This document shows, in pieces, positions 20,050-31,690 of a stretch of DNA of 64,000 nt (position 1 is its first letter; the number at the start of each line of letters is the position of its first letter). The stretch is from Parelaphostrongylus tenuis (taxonomy: Eukaryota > Nematoda > Chromadorea > Rhabditida > Metastrongylidae): contig JAHQIW010004413.1 of the NCBI GenBank assembly GCA_019055375.1, forward strand, positions 27,561 through 91,560, in the 5' to 3' direction. The notes below the pieces were generated by a model that worked only from the letters and a program-made list of their open reading frames with translations, was not told the DNA's origin and searched no databases. The position numbers and the translations under genes are program-made.

Positions 20050-20755
20050 GTTTATTGATTACTACTGTGATATTTAGCTTTCGACATTGAATTCGCGAAT
20101 TTGTTATCAACTAATAGGAAAGGTCACTTAAAGTAATAACATTATGCTTTTTAAACAAACAGTTGTGAACATTATCACAGTATTCACGAACTAAAGTAAA
20201 AACACACGCAATATGAGGAAAATTTTCAAAGCAAAATATAAGAATAAGAAAAAACATAGAAAAATGGACATTCATTCAAATATTATAAGCTTTTGAATAG
20301 AACATGTGACTGCTGCAATCGAAATCTCAAACTGACTTTATCAAGTAGTTCGTTCACATAGGAGATAGTATCAACGACTGCATGTATAGAATGGTAGGCA
20401 TCTATCAATTGTTACTGATAGAGCTTTGGTTTATCGATTAGACAATATATTGGTAGAATATCTGAAGAGGAAAATATTTCTACAATTTGTACAAAGTCAT
20501 CATCACAACGAGCTGATTTCATTATAACATCAATTTATTGTGACGACTTGAGAAGTAAATAAATAATCAACGAGGTCCGTCATGCTATTTCAGAGTGTAG
20601 GCGCAAATCAAAAATAGTGAACTTGCACACATGCATCACAGTACTAATGCCTTGCTAATGCAATCCTCTGACGACCACTCACCTCATGAACAGCGATTTT
20701 AACTGAAATAGAATCATGAGATATATTGTGACGAACAGCTTTTGTGGAACAAAAA
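20050..20755. other. No recognisable feature
   Basis: Very AT-rich spacer; no coding frame or known repeat is recognised. Confidence 0.4.
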
Positions 20756-21600
20756 TTAACTTTTTCGGGACCACGTGTACCAGTGGTACACGCGCAATGT
20801 CACGGTTTTTTCTTCGAACTTCTCGTGATCTGTTGCAACGGAAAGAAAATCATGTTGTTTTCATCGGATTGTCTAGTGTGAATTGAATTCGTGACTGCTT
20901 TACTACTTTTTGCTGAAAAAAGTATTTTTACTGAAGCTTTAGCATTTATTCGATAGCTTGAAAGATGGCAATTCAAAAATCAACATCATTTTTGAATCAA
21001 TTCTTTATGGAAACTGTTTACAGCGCTGTGGTAACGACAAGCAGAAATTATGCTTCGCCTCTGAAATGCAATGCGTGTGCTCCGCTATCGCATATGCTTG
21101 ACTTTACAGTAGTTTTGATGATCTTTCAATAGCTCGAAAAGTTTGAATTTTTGAAGACTGATTTCGTTTATGAACTAATGTTGCATTGTGCTGTAGCAAG
21201 AGCATTGAGATCACGTTTCAGACTCTGAGTAATTAGCCCGTCGCTTGAGCTTTGCAGTTGGTATATTAGCACTTGTATACTAAAACTCGTCCGCTAGAGG
21301 CAATTTATGATCGGAAGAAATTATATGTTATTGAAGGCCTTTTAAGAAAGTATTTTTTTTTTGGTAGAAAGAACTCTCGTGTGTCCTAAAAATCCCCACT
21401 TCAAGTACGAATGTCACATTAATGAGTAAACACTCATCTTCGTTTCTTATTTTTTGACTATATGTAGAAGTGTAAAATTCAAAACGCATTCTCTTTAATG
21501 TGTAGGCTTTTCAAGAAACTGATGTGGTGTAACTTCTAGTACGCAGTCGAATCAAACCTTGTCAAAATCATCAATTTGTAGAAGAGTTCTTCGAAGAAAT
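20756..21600 (+). repeat. TTAA-bordered piggyBac-like repeat, second copy
   Basis: This starts TTAACTTTTTCGGGACC with the same GTGTACCAGTGGTACAC hairpin as 12379. Collinear blocks run to about 21600. It lacks the SINE present in the other copy and so supplies the empty site at about 21520-21545. Confidence 0.5.
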
Positions 21601-22430
21601 TGCATAATTCTGGCATAAAATTTTTCAAACCTTGTGCTGATGCTGCCAATCTCTTGCTTGAAATATTTATTTTGCATTCAGTAATCTATATAATAAGCAT
21701 AGGAAAAATACCGTTTTCTCCGCAATGATGAATGCGCGTCTTATTCATACTCACTCCAGCTACATATTGCAATCACCTCCACATGAAAACCTCTATCAGA
21801 GGTGTTCCATTGTAGAAGCTACGCTCTTGCAAGATAGGCGATGCAAATGCACAATATGGGTTGAAAGTTTGTTTATTTCGTTTGTAAATAAAAAATCTGA
21901 CGTATAAACTTTCCCAACAAACAGCAATAAACCACCCATGACGTCAAAGCGGCGAAGCAGTATTCTAAGCGAAATGCAATCTTCTGTTTACTCTTACAGC
22001 GTGATATGATGACAAACTAAGAAAAACCAATTGCATTAACAGAATCCTTGAGATCTGGGTATCCAATGATTAATGAAACCTTGGTGAAGGGCCATATCGA
22101 AACGCCAGCCGAGCAAGTGAAGCGAACTGAGTGTGAAACATAATTTTATTTTCGCTGCTACAACGTTATAGGAAGTCCTTTTGAAACTAAACGTATCGCT
22201 GAAGTAGCAGAGATTTGAGCTTTCGAATGATTAGCAAATATCTGAGAGGAAACTTTAACAAGAGAGAAGCGCCTTCAGAGACTAGTGTGCCATTTATGGT
22301 ACACGCCGTCTCTTAGAGGTTATTGAACTATATTTCAGTGTAAAAATTCATCGTTATATGTGAAAAGTATCCTGTACTGCTCAAAATTTTAGTGGGGAAT
22401 ATGTAATTTTGCAGCTCAATTTTCACATCA
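21600..22430. other. Mostly unassigned sequence
   Basis: No gene recognised. A short piece at about 22280-22310 (GTGCCATTTATGGTACAC) resembles the hairpin of the TTAA repeats. About 22140-22260 has weak similarity to repeat R. Confidence 0.35.
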
Positions 22431-22841
22431 TCTATCATGGGCACTTCTCTAAGACCGAATAAACACATTTGTCATTGAAAGTTTGATAAAGCTGTCTCAG
22501 TTGATCTCATTCTAGTTGTTCATAACAATCTTTCATTGTTATCGTCCACGTAATCCTTCTTCAAGTACTGTCATTGTGGCCACTAGTGCGACAACGACAG
22601 TAACATTTTCTTGAATTATAGATAGAACTCTCTAATGTAAATTTTCCCTTTGCAAATTTTTCAGCTGTTTTCAAAAGAACGAGCTAAATTCATATTTATC
22701 ACATTACACAATTTGATGTAATTTGATAGATTGCTCTGAGTAATCATCACTGAGATGATTTGTCCGTAGAGTGCTGCGGTAATGCTACAGTAAATGACAG
22801 CAAAATGAAAGTGTTTGCCTCAAATACATCGCACGACAAAC

Positions 22842-24537
22842 TTAGTTTCTGCTGACGGTAGCAGTCGCTGAAAAGAAATGCCGCCCGAATGGACCCGATG
22901 CCAACATACGAATCGCTCTGTTCACTACACTTTGCCACATTGCGTTTGACCAACTCACCATGATAATATTTGTGGTCTGAGGAGAAATCCTTCGTCACAG
23001 AACAAAGATGTCTATATAGAGGACTGAAACACATACTGAGAGAGATCGCGAAATTGTCAATGGATCGGGCACAGGCGTTATTTTCGGACCATTGGGACGT
23101 GGCACTGGCCCTGGTGCACATGGCCTCTCTTGTACATCCATATTAGTGCAAATTGCCGTCACCGTGCTGTCGACGATGATGCAAGCACTTTTGCCCATGC
23201 CGACTGCAATAAACTCTGAGCTCTAGGAAGGCATATTCCTTTGACAAGATAAAAGAACTGAAACCAGTTACACCTGCTGTGTTTCTGCTCAAATCCTTCA
23301 AAATTCAAAGATAAAATACTCACGGTTATCACCATCCAATACACCAAAACGCACATTCGAGCACATCAATGGTGTGTAAATGACTGTCACAGTAAGTTGA
23401 CTCAAAATGATCGAAATGGCAGCATCAGGTAGTAGTGCACTACGAGCTTGGCTGTCTAGAACGTCAAAGACCTGAATAGCAATTTTTTTCGCTATTTCAC
23501 AGAGTTTACTTGGAAGTGTCTTCACTATGTTTGTGTGAAATTATTCAAAACGCATACACAATGAGAGGCTGACATATCGTTAAAGGATTGGAGTCCATTT
23601 CTCATACCTTTTCCTATATCGTGTAGAGGAAGAGAACACATGATTTTCCAAAGTTACGCCTTACTGTTTGCTTTACAAGGCGTTCCACGAATCCTATAGC
23701 TCCTGCCTCGCTAATTGTAATACCCGGGACTCGAGCCAAAACATTAGATGCTCTGGAGTAAGCCATAGCGACAGGCAAAGTGAAACCATTGACTGTGAAG
23801 TTCCTAGTGCTCCCTCGAACAGATTTTGATAGCTTTTTTGGTGAATAATTAACTAGGAAATCATTATAATCCATAAGGATATAACACGTGCTGAGCCGCT
23901 GTCGGCTCCAGTGCTATACAGGCGCCTGTTTCATTTTGTCGGGGCTCATCAGTAGCACCGTTCTCGGATTAGCCGATTCTTTGAGGCTAAATTATCCTCT
24001 GTGAAGTTTTCGACGCCGTTTACACCACAAATTAGATGGTGGAAATACCTGGCATTGTCGATTCCTTCATAAAGAATTATTTAGCCTCAAAGAATCGGAA
24101 TCAAGGACGATGCAACTGATGAGTTCCGGAAGGGCGAAACAGGCGCCCTGTGTAGTACTGGAGCTGACAACGGCTCAGAACATGTTATTTCCTTATCAGA
24201 TCACTACCGCTCTAAGCCGTGGCTATAAAAAAAAACGGTCGAATGAAGAAACAAATCATTATGTCAAAAAATTTACCCTCGCTTTTACCCAAATTCAATT
24301 ACTTCATCAAAACTCTGATCCCAACATCTTCAGAGCATTGGTTAGTAATGAACGTTTTCATTCTTATAAGGCTCGCACGCTCTCCTAACGAATTTTTCGC
24401 AGTGCCAAAACAATTTTCCATTTAGTACCTTGACCTGCTGGCATCACTCCACATCCAAGCACTATGGAGATTGTGGCCAACAGCGGAAAGATAAAGGAGT
24501 TGGCCGGAATTCCTGCCATATTTGAAAGAATTTCCAT
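22842..24537 (-). CDS. Secreted nematode-family protein, copy B (intact)
   Basis: This paralogue of copy A is on the opposite strand. Exons in coding order are 24537-24429, 23813-23665, 23471-23324, 23203-23037, 22976-22842 (TAA), giving 235 residues. Exon lengths 2-5 are identical to copy A. The N-terminus starts MEILSNMAGIPANSF followed by a hydrophobic stretch to LGCGVMPAGQ, a signal peptide. The same blocks follow: FTVNGFTLPVAMAY, VPGI, SQARSALLPDA, ACIIVDSTVTAIC, ITPVPDPLTISRS, TTNIIMVSWS and RMLASGPF. Length changes against A in exon 4 are whole codons, which suggests selection on the protein. Intron 1 contains a hammerhead element (23868-24252), and its acceptor has changed from CAG to GAG. 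The downstream poly(A) hexamer is lost. The family function is unknown to me. Confidence 0.72.
23911..23958 (-). ncRNA. Hammerhead ribozyme, stem II decayed (subfamily 2)
   Basis: Stem I GUGCUA/UAGCAC and the palindromic stem III (ACAGGC/GCCUGU) with A17 are perfect, and CUGAUGA and GAAA are present. Stem II (GCCC...AAAU) no longer pairs well. Confidence 0.65.
24109..24159 (+). ncRNA. Hammerhead ribozyme, decayed (subfamily 2)
   Basis: CUGAUGA and GAAA are intact, stem II GUUC/GGGC pairs through wobbles, and stem III CAGG/CCUG is kept. Position 17 is G, which is not cleavable, and stem I has mismatches. This arm is read in the sense opposite to gene B. Confidence 0.6.
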
Positions 24538-24589
24538 TTCCGGTTCCTAAAAAACATCACAAATGTCATTGATCAGCTCTGAGCAAAAA

Positions 24590-25580
24590 GGGGAAGTTTA
24601 AGACTGTGTGCATGAGATCATTCATAAGACAACGACGAGTCTCTTGCTTAGAACTTATACGTAGGTCGGAATCTTCTTGGCAGCATTTTGAGTCTTCCAA
24701 GAGGTCCAAAGTTTCAGGTTGCTTGAAAACAAAGTCTTTCACGACACGTTATGCGATGATTCTTTTTGAAGCATGGGGTAAATCGGACAAGGAATTGAAA
24801 TGCTTGCCAAAATTCCAATGACAACAAGCTGCATGGAATAGACTATTGAAGAGAGATGTCAGTAAGTGCACCAGTTTCTTGAAAAAAGGGAAAAGAGAAG
24901 ATTAGCTTCAGGTTTCCGCCTTCTCATTTCAGATGCTACGACATGGAAGCAACACTTGAAAAAAATATTTGCTGTCGTCAGGAGGTCAATTCATATAATC
25001 ACTTTTGGGAAAAAGCTGTAAAAGAAGATATAGATTGACACCAGCATAGCTTTCTCTGCCAACCACTTGTGGCGATAGATCTTTACGAAACGGCAAGCTC
25101 TTCTTTAAGATTCAATGCGTTGACTACCTTCTCAAACAGTGTACACATAAGAAATCTTTTTACCTAACGGAGATGGAAGGAAGGGAGGGTCGACTAATAC
25201 TAAGGATTTCGAAGTACGAATTCTAAATTTTCAATGGAGAGATCAAAAAAAGAAGGTAGTGGCATACACCGAGAAAGATCATCAATGGAAAGCAAAATTG
25301 TAGCCGTGTCAAAAGTGATCGTAGGCGAAAAATTGCCCGAAAACATCAGATTTTATCGTAAAAGGGGAGAATCCTATACTTCAATATAATGTGCAATGAA
25401 CTGGGGTGGTGCAGTGGACGTTGTAGAAAACCAGTTGTGGTGACGCTTAGCAGAGGCTTCTTTGCTCACCATCTCATGCCCTTCAAGCTATTTGTCGAAG
25501 AGGATGTTTGTGAACGTCCTCGGCTTCTATACAATGTATACATGAAAGAAACTTTGCTGTCATGCATTTTACACGAAGTC
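24590..25580 (-). promoter_or_regulatory. Conserved upstream block of copy B
   Basis: The minus-strand counterpart of the block upstream of A and D. It includes GCAGCTTGTTGTCATTGGAA near 24830, GATG|GTGAGCAAAGAAG with CTAAGCGTCACC near 25450, and a GTGTAAAATGCATGACAGC start near 25560. Conservation across copies with no shared reading frame suggests promoter or untranslated sequence. Confidence 0.4.
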
Positions 25581-25599
25581 TCACTTTATTTGTATAACA

Positions 25600-26060
25600 G
25601 TCCAGTGATCTACATCATTTCTGAAATTTTTTGAAGGATTATCCAAAACTAAGGAAGATAGTAGTTTTTTTCATATTCAACAATCATTACTACTCAATCG
25701 TATCCTGCTTCTTGAAGAATCCCAAACATTTTACCTAAGACATCACTCTAACTAACGCTAATACTGTTGTGCTTTAAGGAGTGATAAATGCCCTTAATGT
25801 TATTACGACACTATTGCCAATGGAAAAGTGGCACTCCAGTTTAAATTGAAGCAGCGAAGCATACAATAGATCAGATTTCAAGCTATTGAGCTTTTTCTGC
25901 TAACGGTTGCATCTTCAACAGATTAGAAATCTTATAGAACACATTTTTCTCACAATGGGAGTCACATGTGTGCAAAGCAGAGAGCTCCAACCTTTTTTAC
26001 CATATTAATAAGAATTTTCCAACTTGAAACATAACTAATCCTGTGTTACCTATCTGACAA
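25600..26060. other. No recognisable feature
   Basis: AT-rich spacer beyond the duplicated unit. No coding or structural signal. Confidence 0.35.
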
Positions 26061-26350
26061 ATGACAAATCAAGATAGTCAAATAGTCAGTGGTGTATAAT
26101 CACAGACCGTGATTTAAGTCCTTTCACGAGCAATCGATGCTGAATGAGCGTTTCTTGTTGCCACAGTTTCGTGCTGTAGTAGTTCCGTGTTGGAGCAGTT
26201 CCGTGTTATAGCACTTTCGTGGTGTAAAAGTTTCGTATTCGAGCAGTCCTATGTTTTAGCAGTTTCGTATGGATTCCTTTGATTGTTAACCGACGAATAA
26301 AATTGTTATATAATGTTTACCCTGCATTCCCATACGATGCTATATTAAAG
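26060..26350 (+). repeat. Repeat 'M' with clear minisatellite array
   Basis: After a GTGTATAATCACAGACCGTG start, about 110 bp consist of degenerate 15-16-bp units (AGTAGTTCCGTGTTGG, AGCAGTTCCGTGTTAT, AGCACTTTCGTGGTG and so on), ending in TTTGATTGTTAACCGACG. The array is clearest in this copy. Confidence 0.6.
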
Positions 26351-26847
26351 TGACGATTTTGACCACTGTTGATACTAAATATTTTGTGTAAATCACTGAT
26401 CACACTTGTTTCAGAAAACAATTTTGTATGGCTTGCCATAACTTGTGTCACATGTTATCTCATTGAGCAGCTCGAGCGCATTTCAAACCTTCCATTTTCC
26501 GTTTCTCGTGAATGAGAACCCCAGTAGATTACTTCAGCTGTAAGCATTCGTTGGTCACCATTCTTTTCTTTTGAGCTCTTCGTAAATAATCGGTCGCCAT
26601 TGAACGCACTGCGTATCCTTTTCCATAATCTTCGACATCTTGAAGACCAGAACTGCTCCATTGATTTTGAATAGTTGACGCATTCGGAACTTCAGTTCTT
26701 TTTCTCTACATGAAAGCAGAAGGCGCCGTGGCCGAATGGGTGTAAAGGAGACAAGCCATGTACGGTGTTGCCTGGTGGGCCCCAAATAATGGGAGAATAC
26801 TAAATACTAAATAATGGGAGAATACTGATAAATACAAATAATGGGAT

Positions 26848-26962
26848 TGTCCGACCCACACTTAACGGTTTTGGGATCTCTCTCAGTATGAAATCCGTTC
26901 TTCTATTCATACAACTTTGCTTTATGGAGAAGGATATCTTTGCAGACCACAAACATTATCAC
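26848..26962 (+). pseudogene. Fragment of secreted-family gene (end of exon 4, intron 4, start of exon 5)
   Basis: CCGACCCACACTTAACGG, GATCTCTCTCA|GTATGA and TTTGCAG|ACCACAAACATTATCA match the exon 4/intron 4/exon 5 junction of the other copies. Both sides end abruptly. On the left is a local repetition of AAATAATGGGAGAATACT (26785-26845); on the right lies unrelated sequence. It is a non-functional remnant. Confidence 0.7.
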
Positions 26963-26964
26963 TC

Positions 26965-28140
26965 TACATCGAGCGCCCTATGGAGCGTCACCGCCAGACT
27001 ATCCTCAAGATTCTGAGGAGACACGCTCAGCCAGTATTCTACGACGTTCAAGAGGAAGACGAAAAACCTGAATTAAATGCCCGAAGTACTGGGATCTGCA
27101 CAATGAAAACACTATGAAAAAGGATCAATGAAATGTCTAAAAAGTGTCTACAAGACCATTGTCAAAATTTCTCCACCTTATTTTTATAGGGCAGACTCTC
27201 AAAATAATTTAAGGTGAATATTTGCAATTTTCGGCCAATAGTTCTCAATCTTATATGATATATATGATGTACCATCGCTAGTGTATGCACGGAACAGATG
27301 AATGTAGAAGATAAATATAGAACTCTCAAAGGGTTCTCAGCATATGTCACCACGTTTTCGTCATTTCACAAAAGGATTCCGCTCCAATCCCGCATCCAGT
27401 ACTTGAGAGCGAACCATGCGCTCTCGCTACCGACTGAATATAGATCACTTCATAAAAGAGGTTCGTCGAAGACTGATATATGTTTCAGAAGTGAAAATGT
27501 CTGATAAGTACTTTGGAAAAAAGATGGCATATGTATTTTATTGCGAAATCTTATACGAAAACCACAGAAAAATCTGAATAAAAGGCGAATGACACAATAA
27601 AAAGTTGCTTTCTCTCATTTACTTGTTATGTCGTTCAAAACGTGAACCGTCGTAATCAAAGCGTTTAGTGATAAGTCATAACTCCACAATTTTAGGTAGA
27701 GCTTTGCATTTCTCTGGACTGATAGCGGTGGATAGAGCTATAATACTCAGGACTTGGATGTCTGAATACGAGTTTCTGAGAAGTGACTTTTTTATTTGAT
27801 ATCATTCAGTAAAATTAGCTACAAAATATGGCCACATCTGATTGATGCATGAGTATATTTCTAATAAGACAAAGTGCTGTCGCAGTAGATCCCATTTTAA
27901 CTGACATTTTAGTCATTCACTGTAAATCTTTTATTGCTTCCAACTTCGAAATCCTTCTTCAGCTAATTGCTCTATCGACACCAGAATTTCGAGTTATAAA
28001 CGGAAAGATTTTTTACGTGAATTTTATTTATAAATTTCCCAATTTTTTGAAAAGCGCTAAGTCTGAGTTTATCACATTATACACTTCGATGCTGTTTATT
28101 GCATTACTCTGACTAATCAACACTGAGATGATGTCTCCGT
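26965..28140. other. No recognised gene; downstream part of copy C unit
   Basis: About 26965-27950 holds short frames only (for example 26917-27117) and no clear splice-supported exon. From about 28030 the sequence matches the conserved region downstream of the stop of copies A, D and E, for example the ATCACATTATACACTTCGATG block, in reverse. Confidence 0.4.
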
Positions 28141-28146
28141 TTATTG
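28141..28146 (-). terminator. Poly(A) signal AATAAA of copy C
   Basis: The hexamer is on the minus strand in the conserved ACATCAGCAATAAAC context, about 75 bp after the copy C stop. Confidence 0.45.
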
Positions 28147-28219
28147 CTGATGTAATGTTACAATAAATAACGGCCCAGTGGGAATGTTTTCTTCGAATAA
28201 ACACAGTTTGATTTCAGTT

Positions 28220-30253
28220 TCAGTCGACAGCAGCAAATGCCGAGAAGAAGTGCGATCCAATTGGACCCGATGCCAACATTCGAAGCGCTCGATTCACTGC
28301 ACTTTGCCACATGGTTTCAGACCAGTTCGCCATGATAATGTTTGTGGTCTGCGAAGAATTCTTTTATCACGAAACAAAAACTGTGCGAAAAAAATGAGAT
28401 TAATACCGAGAGAGAACCCGAAATTCTCAAGTGCGGGTCAGGCACAGGCGTTATCATCACACCCTGATTCGGGGGTGGCAGCGTACATCTGTGCATTCCA
28501 ACATCCATATTAGAGCAAATTGCCGTTACCGTGTTGTCGACAATGATGCAACTCATTTCCATCGGATTGACTACAATAAACTAGTAACGTCAAAAGGCAT
28601 GTTCCTTCAATACAGCAGAAGACTGAAAATACTTCAGGCTTCGATTATCTTTTATATTCGAAACACTTTGGTTCCTCACTTGAGACTCCAGTATTACACT
28701 ATTCTCCAAAAAAAGATATAGAAAAAGCATCAAAGTCAAGTGTTTACACCTTGTTGCCGTTATAATAGTCTTCCCCATATACCCATTGATGTAGAGTGAC
28801 GTGCAGAACTTTCGCGAATTCGGACTCGAATTCACATCACACTCTATCCGGGAGCGCTGCTCTGACTCATTGCACTGTTGACGCCTGTTTTGCTCACCAC
28901 TCTTTCTACTCTACGAAACACCTATCTGTCAGCGACCAGCCGCCAACGGCCTGACCCAGGTCATGTTGACAGATATTGGGTATTAAATGATCAAATAAAA
29001 TTCCTTTTTATTTATCCGCTTTTAACGGTGGTATGATGTTTCAGCTATACTGGGTTCAATGTCGATAAGCGACTAGCTGGGCCAGGCCGGACGGCTGATC
29101 GCTGGCAGATAAATGCGTTGTAGCGTAGGAAGAGTGGTGAGCAAATGGGTATCAAAGGTGTAATGGATTAGGGCACGTGCTCCCGGATAGAGTGAGATGT
29201 GGGTCTGAGTCCCAACTGATGCAAAGGTTTTACACATCACTCTACATCAACGGGTATACTTTAAACATCTTAAGATCGATAGAAGCGATTAAATAAAAAG
29301 GAATTATCATTTACCCATTACTAGGACGTTTTTGATAATTCTCTGACATTTGTTTACTATTCGGAGAATAAAAGAAATAGGCGAATTTTTTTTGAAACTT
29401 GTCGTAATTCAGCTTCAAATCTCTAAGAATTACGGATGATATATCCACGCTGATTTTGGTCCGTCTAACCGAAACTCACATTCGCACACATAAAGGGAGT
29501 GTATGAGACTGTCACGGTGAGTTGATGCAAAATAGCCGAAATGATGCATCAGGCAGAAGTGCACTACGAGCTTGGCTTTCTAGAACGTCAAAGACCTGAA
29601 GAGCGAATCTTTTCGTTATTTTAAAAAGCTTACTTGGAAGCACTTCCACTCAGTTCATGCACAGCTAGTCAAAACATGTTATCACTGAGAAGCTGACATA
29701 ATGTCAAATTAATGGAGCTCACTCCTTACGTCTCATTAGATTTCTCAAAAAACCTTCAAATTCGAGTAACTCACTGTTCGCAATACAAGGCGCTGAACAA
29801 ATCCCGCAGCTCCTGTCTCGCTAGTTGCCATGCCAGGGACCTGGGACTGCACACTGTGCGCAGTAGAGACCATGGCGACTGGCAAAGTAAAGCCAGTGAC
29901 AGCAAAGTTTCTAGTGCTCACTACAAAGAATTCGTGCTGACGATAAATCAAAACTAAATCACCATCTTGAAAAAAATTTTCACTTCTTCTATTCTTACAA
30001 AATCTAAACTCTTATATCAGAACGTTCGAAAATCTCTAGCTTTAGGCTATTGATGAATTCCTAAACAATTTCATCTTGATTAGGTTCATAAATTTTTTTT
30101 AGAATTGGGAAATCTTCAGTGTCATAACATCTTTTAATCATTACTTTGATCTGCAGGCATCACTCCACATCCAAACACTGCCGAGATTGTGGCCAACAGC
30201 GAAATCATGAAGCGATCGCTCGGAATTCTCGCCAAGTTAACAAGAACATTCAT
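28220..30253 (-). pseudogene. Secreted-family gene, copy C (broken in exon 3)
   Basis: Coding order: exon 1 30253-30145 (MNVLVNLARIPSDRF, then a signal-peptide core and GCGVMPADQ), exon 2 29920-29775, exon 3 about 29600-29450, exon 4 28570-28407, exon 5 28348-28220 (TGA). Exons 1, 2, 4 and 5 are open with good splice sites and codon-multiple length changes. Exon 3 has a 1-nt deletion inside the LLPDA-VISAIL block and, in the restored frame, a TAG just before the donor. Intron 3 is swollen by an inverted pair of SINEs. The damage is confined to one exon, so inactivation is recent. Exon 5 ends FFSAFAAVD as in copy D. Confidence 0.75.
28775..29325. mobile_element. Inverted pair of tRNA-derived SINEs (family 2) in intron 3 of copy C
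   Basis: The plus-oriented copy (about 29050-29325) has GGCTGATCGCTGGCAGATAA, AGAGTGGTGAGCAAAT, a tRNA-like part with A-box (TAATGGATTAGGGCACG) and B-box (GGGTCTGAGTCCC), then ATCACTCTACATCAACGGG and a GATTAAATAAAAAGGAATT tail. The minus-oriented copy (about 28775-28985) carries the same blocks reversed, and its tail region (28985-29045) also repeats the AAATAAAAAGGAATT motif. The pair can fold into a long hairpin. Confidence 0.65.
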
Positions 30254-30559
30254 TTTTCGTTCCTGAAAAGCGAAGCAACCTCAACTGTTTACAAATTTAC
30301 CATTTTTCACATTATATCACTAATAAGGCAATAACTGATTTGGCGTTCATCACTCGTACGTGGGTGATGTTTCGTTGGCGGCTCTTTAGAATTTCCAAGA
30401 GCTTCAGAGCATCGGAACTCGCTTGCTTCAAAACAAAACCTTTCAAAGCTCTTCTTGTGACAGATTTTTCGAAGCATGAGGGACTCGATCGATGAAGTGA
30501 AATGCATGTCAACTGAGTGGCAATAAGCTACGTGGCTATTAAAACAAAAAAGTAGTTAT

Positions 30560-31225
30560 TGTATTAAGTCCTTTGGTGACAATTTCCGTCAATTTCTTTC
30601 TGATGGTGCAACATAAGATCCTGCTTCTCTCGGAAATGAAATATTCGCAATCGACAAAACACTGCAATTAAACCTTGTTTTTTTCTTAGTCGCAAAATTC
30701 GAAAGTACATATATCGATCGGTAAAAGCGAAGCACAGTTTTCACTTCAAAAAGTTACTTCTGAGAAGTAGAAATCGCATTTGTTAAGTCATGATATTCTC
30801 ATTAACGTCTCAGACTTAGTAGCCCTAGAAATCTGCATCGTTATTGAAAAAATAACAACCCCAAAATGGAAAATTTTACAGAATTTTTTGACGTAAAAGT
30901 GACAAGCAAGGAAACAGCACTTTGCCAAGAATCCACCAAAATTATGAAACAAGAAAAAAACTATTTCAGGGTTGGTCGTGGAAGAAAGGACTCATAAAAG
31001 CAGTAGATTTTTTTTGAGGCAGAACAATCCACACTTTGATGAAATTGAAATACATCGATATAGGAAAATATAGAGGACATGCTAAGAATGTAACACAGGT
31101 GACGCAGAGCGGCGTGGTGTATGAAGCAGAAAATTTCATCCATTGTTAAAATGTTGTCGAGAATTCTCCGTCCCAAAATGCAATGAGATTTGTTTTGACC
31201 ATTTCGCTAATCACGAAGAAAACAC
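30560..31225. other. No recognised feature
   Basis: AT-rich sequence upstream of copy C. The matching upstream block seen in A, B, D, E and F is recognisable only up to about 30540 (GTGAAATGCATGTCAACTG...GGCAATAAGCTACG, plus-strand reading); beyond that no similarity is evident. Confidence 0.35.
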
Positions 31226-31229
31226 CTTG

Positions 31230-31520
31230 AGCTCTGTATAATCATAGGCTTTGTTATGATTTTTTTACGAGCGAACATCAATGCTGAATAAACATTTTCG
31301 CGTCTTAGAACTTCCGTGTTGAAGCTGTTAGATGTTTTAGCGATTCTTTGTCGTATTAGTTGAATTGTTAAACGTTGACCAGCTCACTGCAGTATAGTCT
31401 TTGCACTTTCAATATAATACTATGCTAAGTCGGCAAATTTCCACCACTACGCTGCAAGAGCACTTTATCAAACTTCGCATGACCACTTTTGCACAGCACT
31501 ACTTAGTTTAAATATTCAGA
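31230..31520 (+). repeat. Repeat 'M', diverged copy
   Basis: TGTATAATCATAGGCTTTG, TTTTTTACGAGCGAACATC and degenerate AACTTCCGTGTTGAAGC units align with the M copy at 26060-26350. Confidence 0.5.
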
Positions 31521-31534
31521 CGTGCGTCACCTAA

Positions 31535-31690
31535 CGTCCCACTGACTGCCGAGTAACTAGAGCGGGCAACAACGAACGTTCAAATTTCCACATCGCGTAA
31601 AAGTGTAGCCCAGGAGGTCAACTTAGTCGTAGAGATTTGTTAGGCATCATATAACTCTTCAAGTCTCTTGGTGAAAAAAATCTACCGGTA
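31535..31690 (-). mobile_element. RTE-type retrotransposon, 3'-end fragment
   Basis: GTCCCACTGACTGCCGAGTA, ACTAGAGCGGGCAAC and GCATCATATAACTC align at moderate identity with 34688-34830, the C-terminal coding end of the RTE element, in the same orientation. It is 5'-truncated and decayed, as expected for a dead non-LTR insertion. Confidence 0.6.

Larger units (their letters stand above)
23868..24252. mobile_element. Hammerhead element, subfamily 2, in intron 1 of gene B
   Basis: This is an inverted pair of subfamily-2 arms flanked by AAATCATTAT (23858-23867 and 24253-24262). Without it intron 1 would be about 230 bp, the same as intron 1 of paralogues A and D, so those are effectively empty sites. 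Arms carry ribozymes at 23911-23958 (-) and 24109-24159 (+). Confidence 0.8.

Noticed and set aside
24110..24388. 92-codon plus-strand frame
   Set aside because: It lies mostly in the hammerhead element of gene B intron 1; no coding signal.
26700..26790. GCCGTGGCCGAATGG as a tRNA (Ser/Leu-like A-box)
   Set aside because: No convincing B-box or cloverleaf follows.
28178..28513. 111-codon plus-strand frame
   Set aside because: It is antisense to exons 4-5 of copy C.
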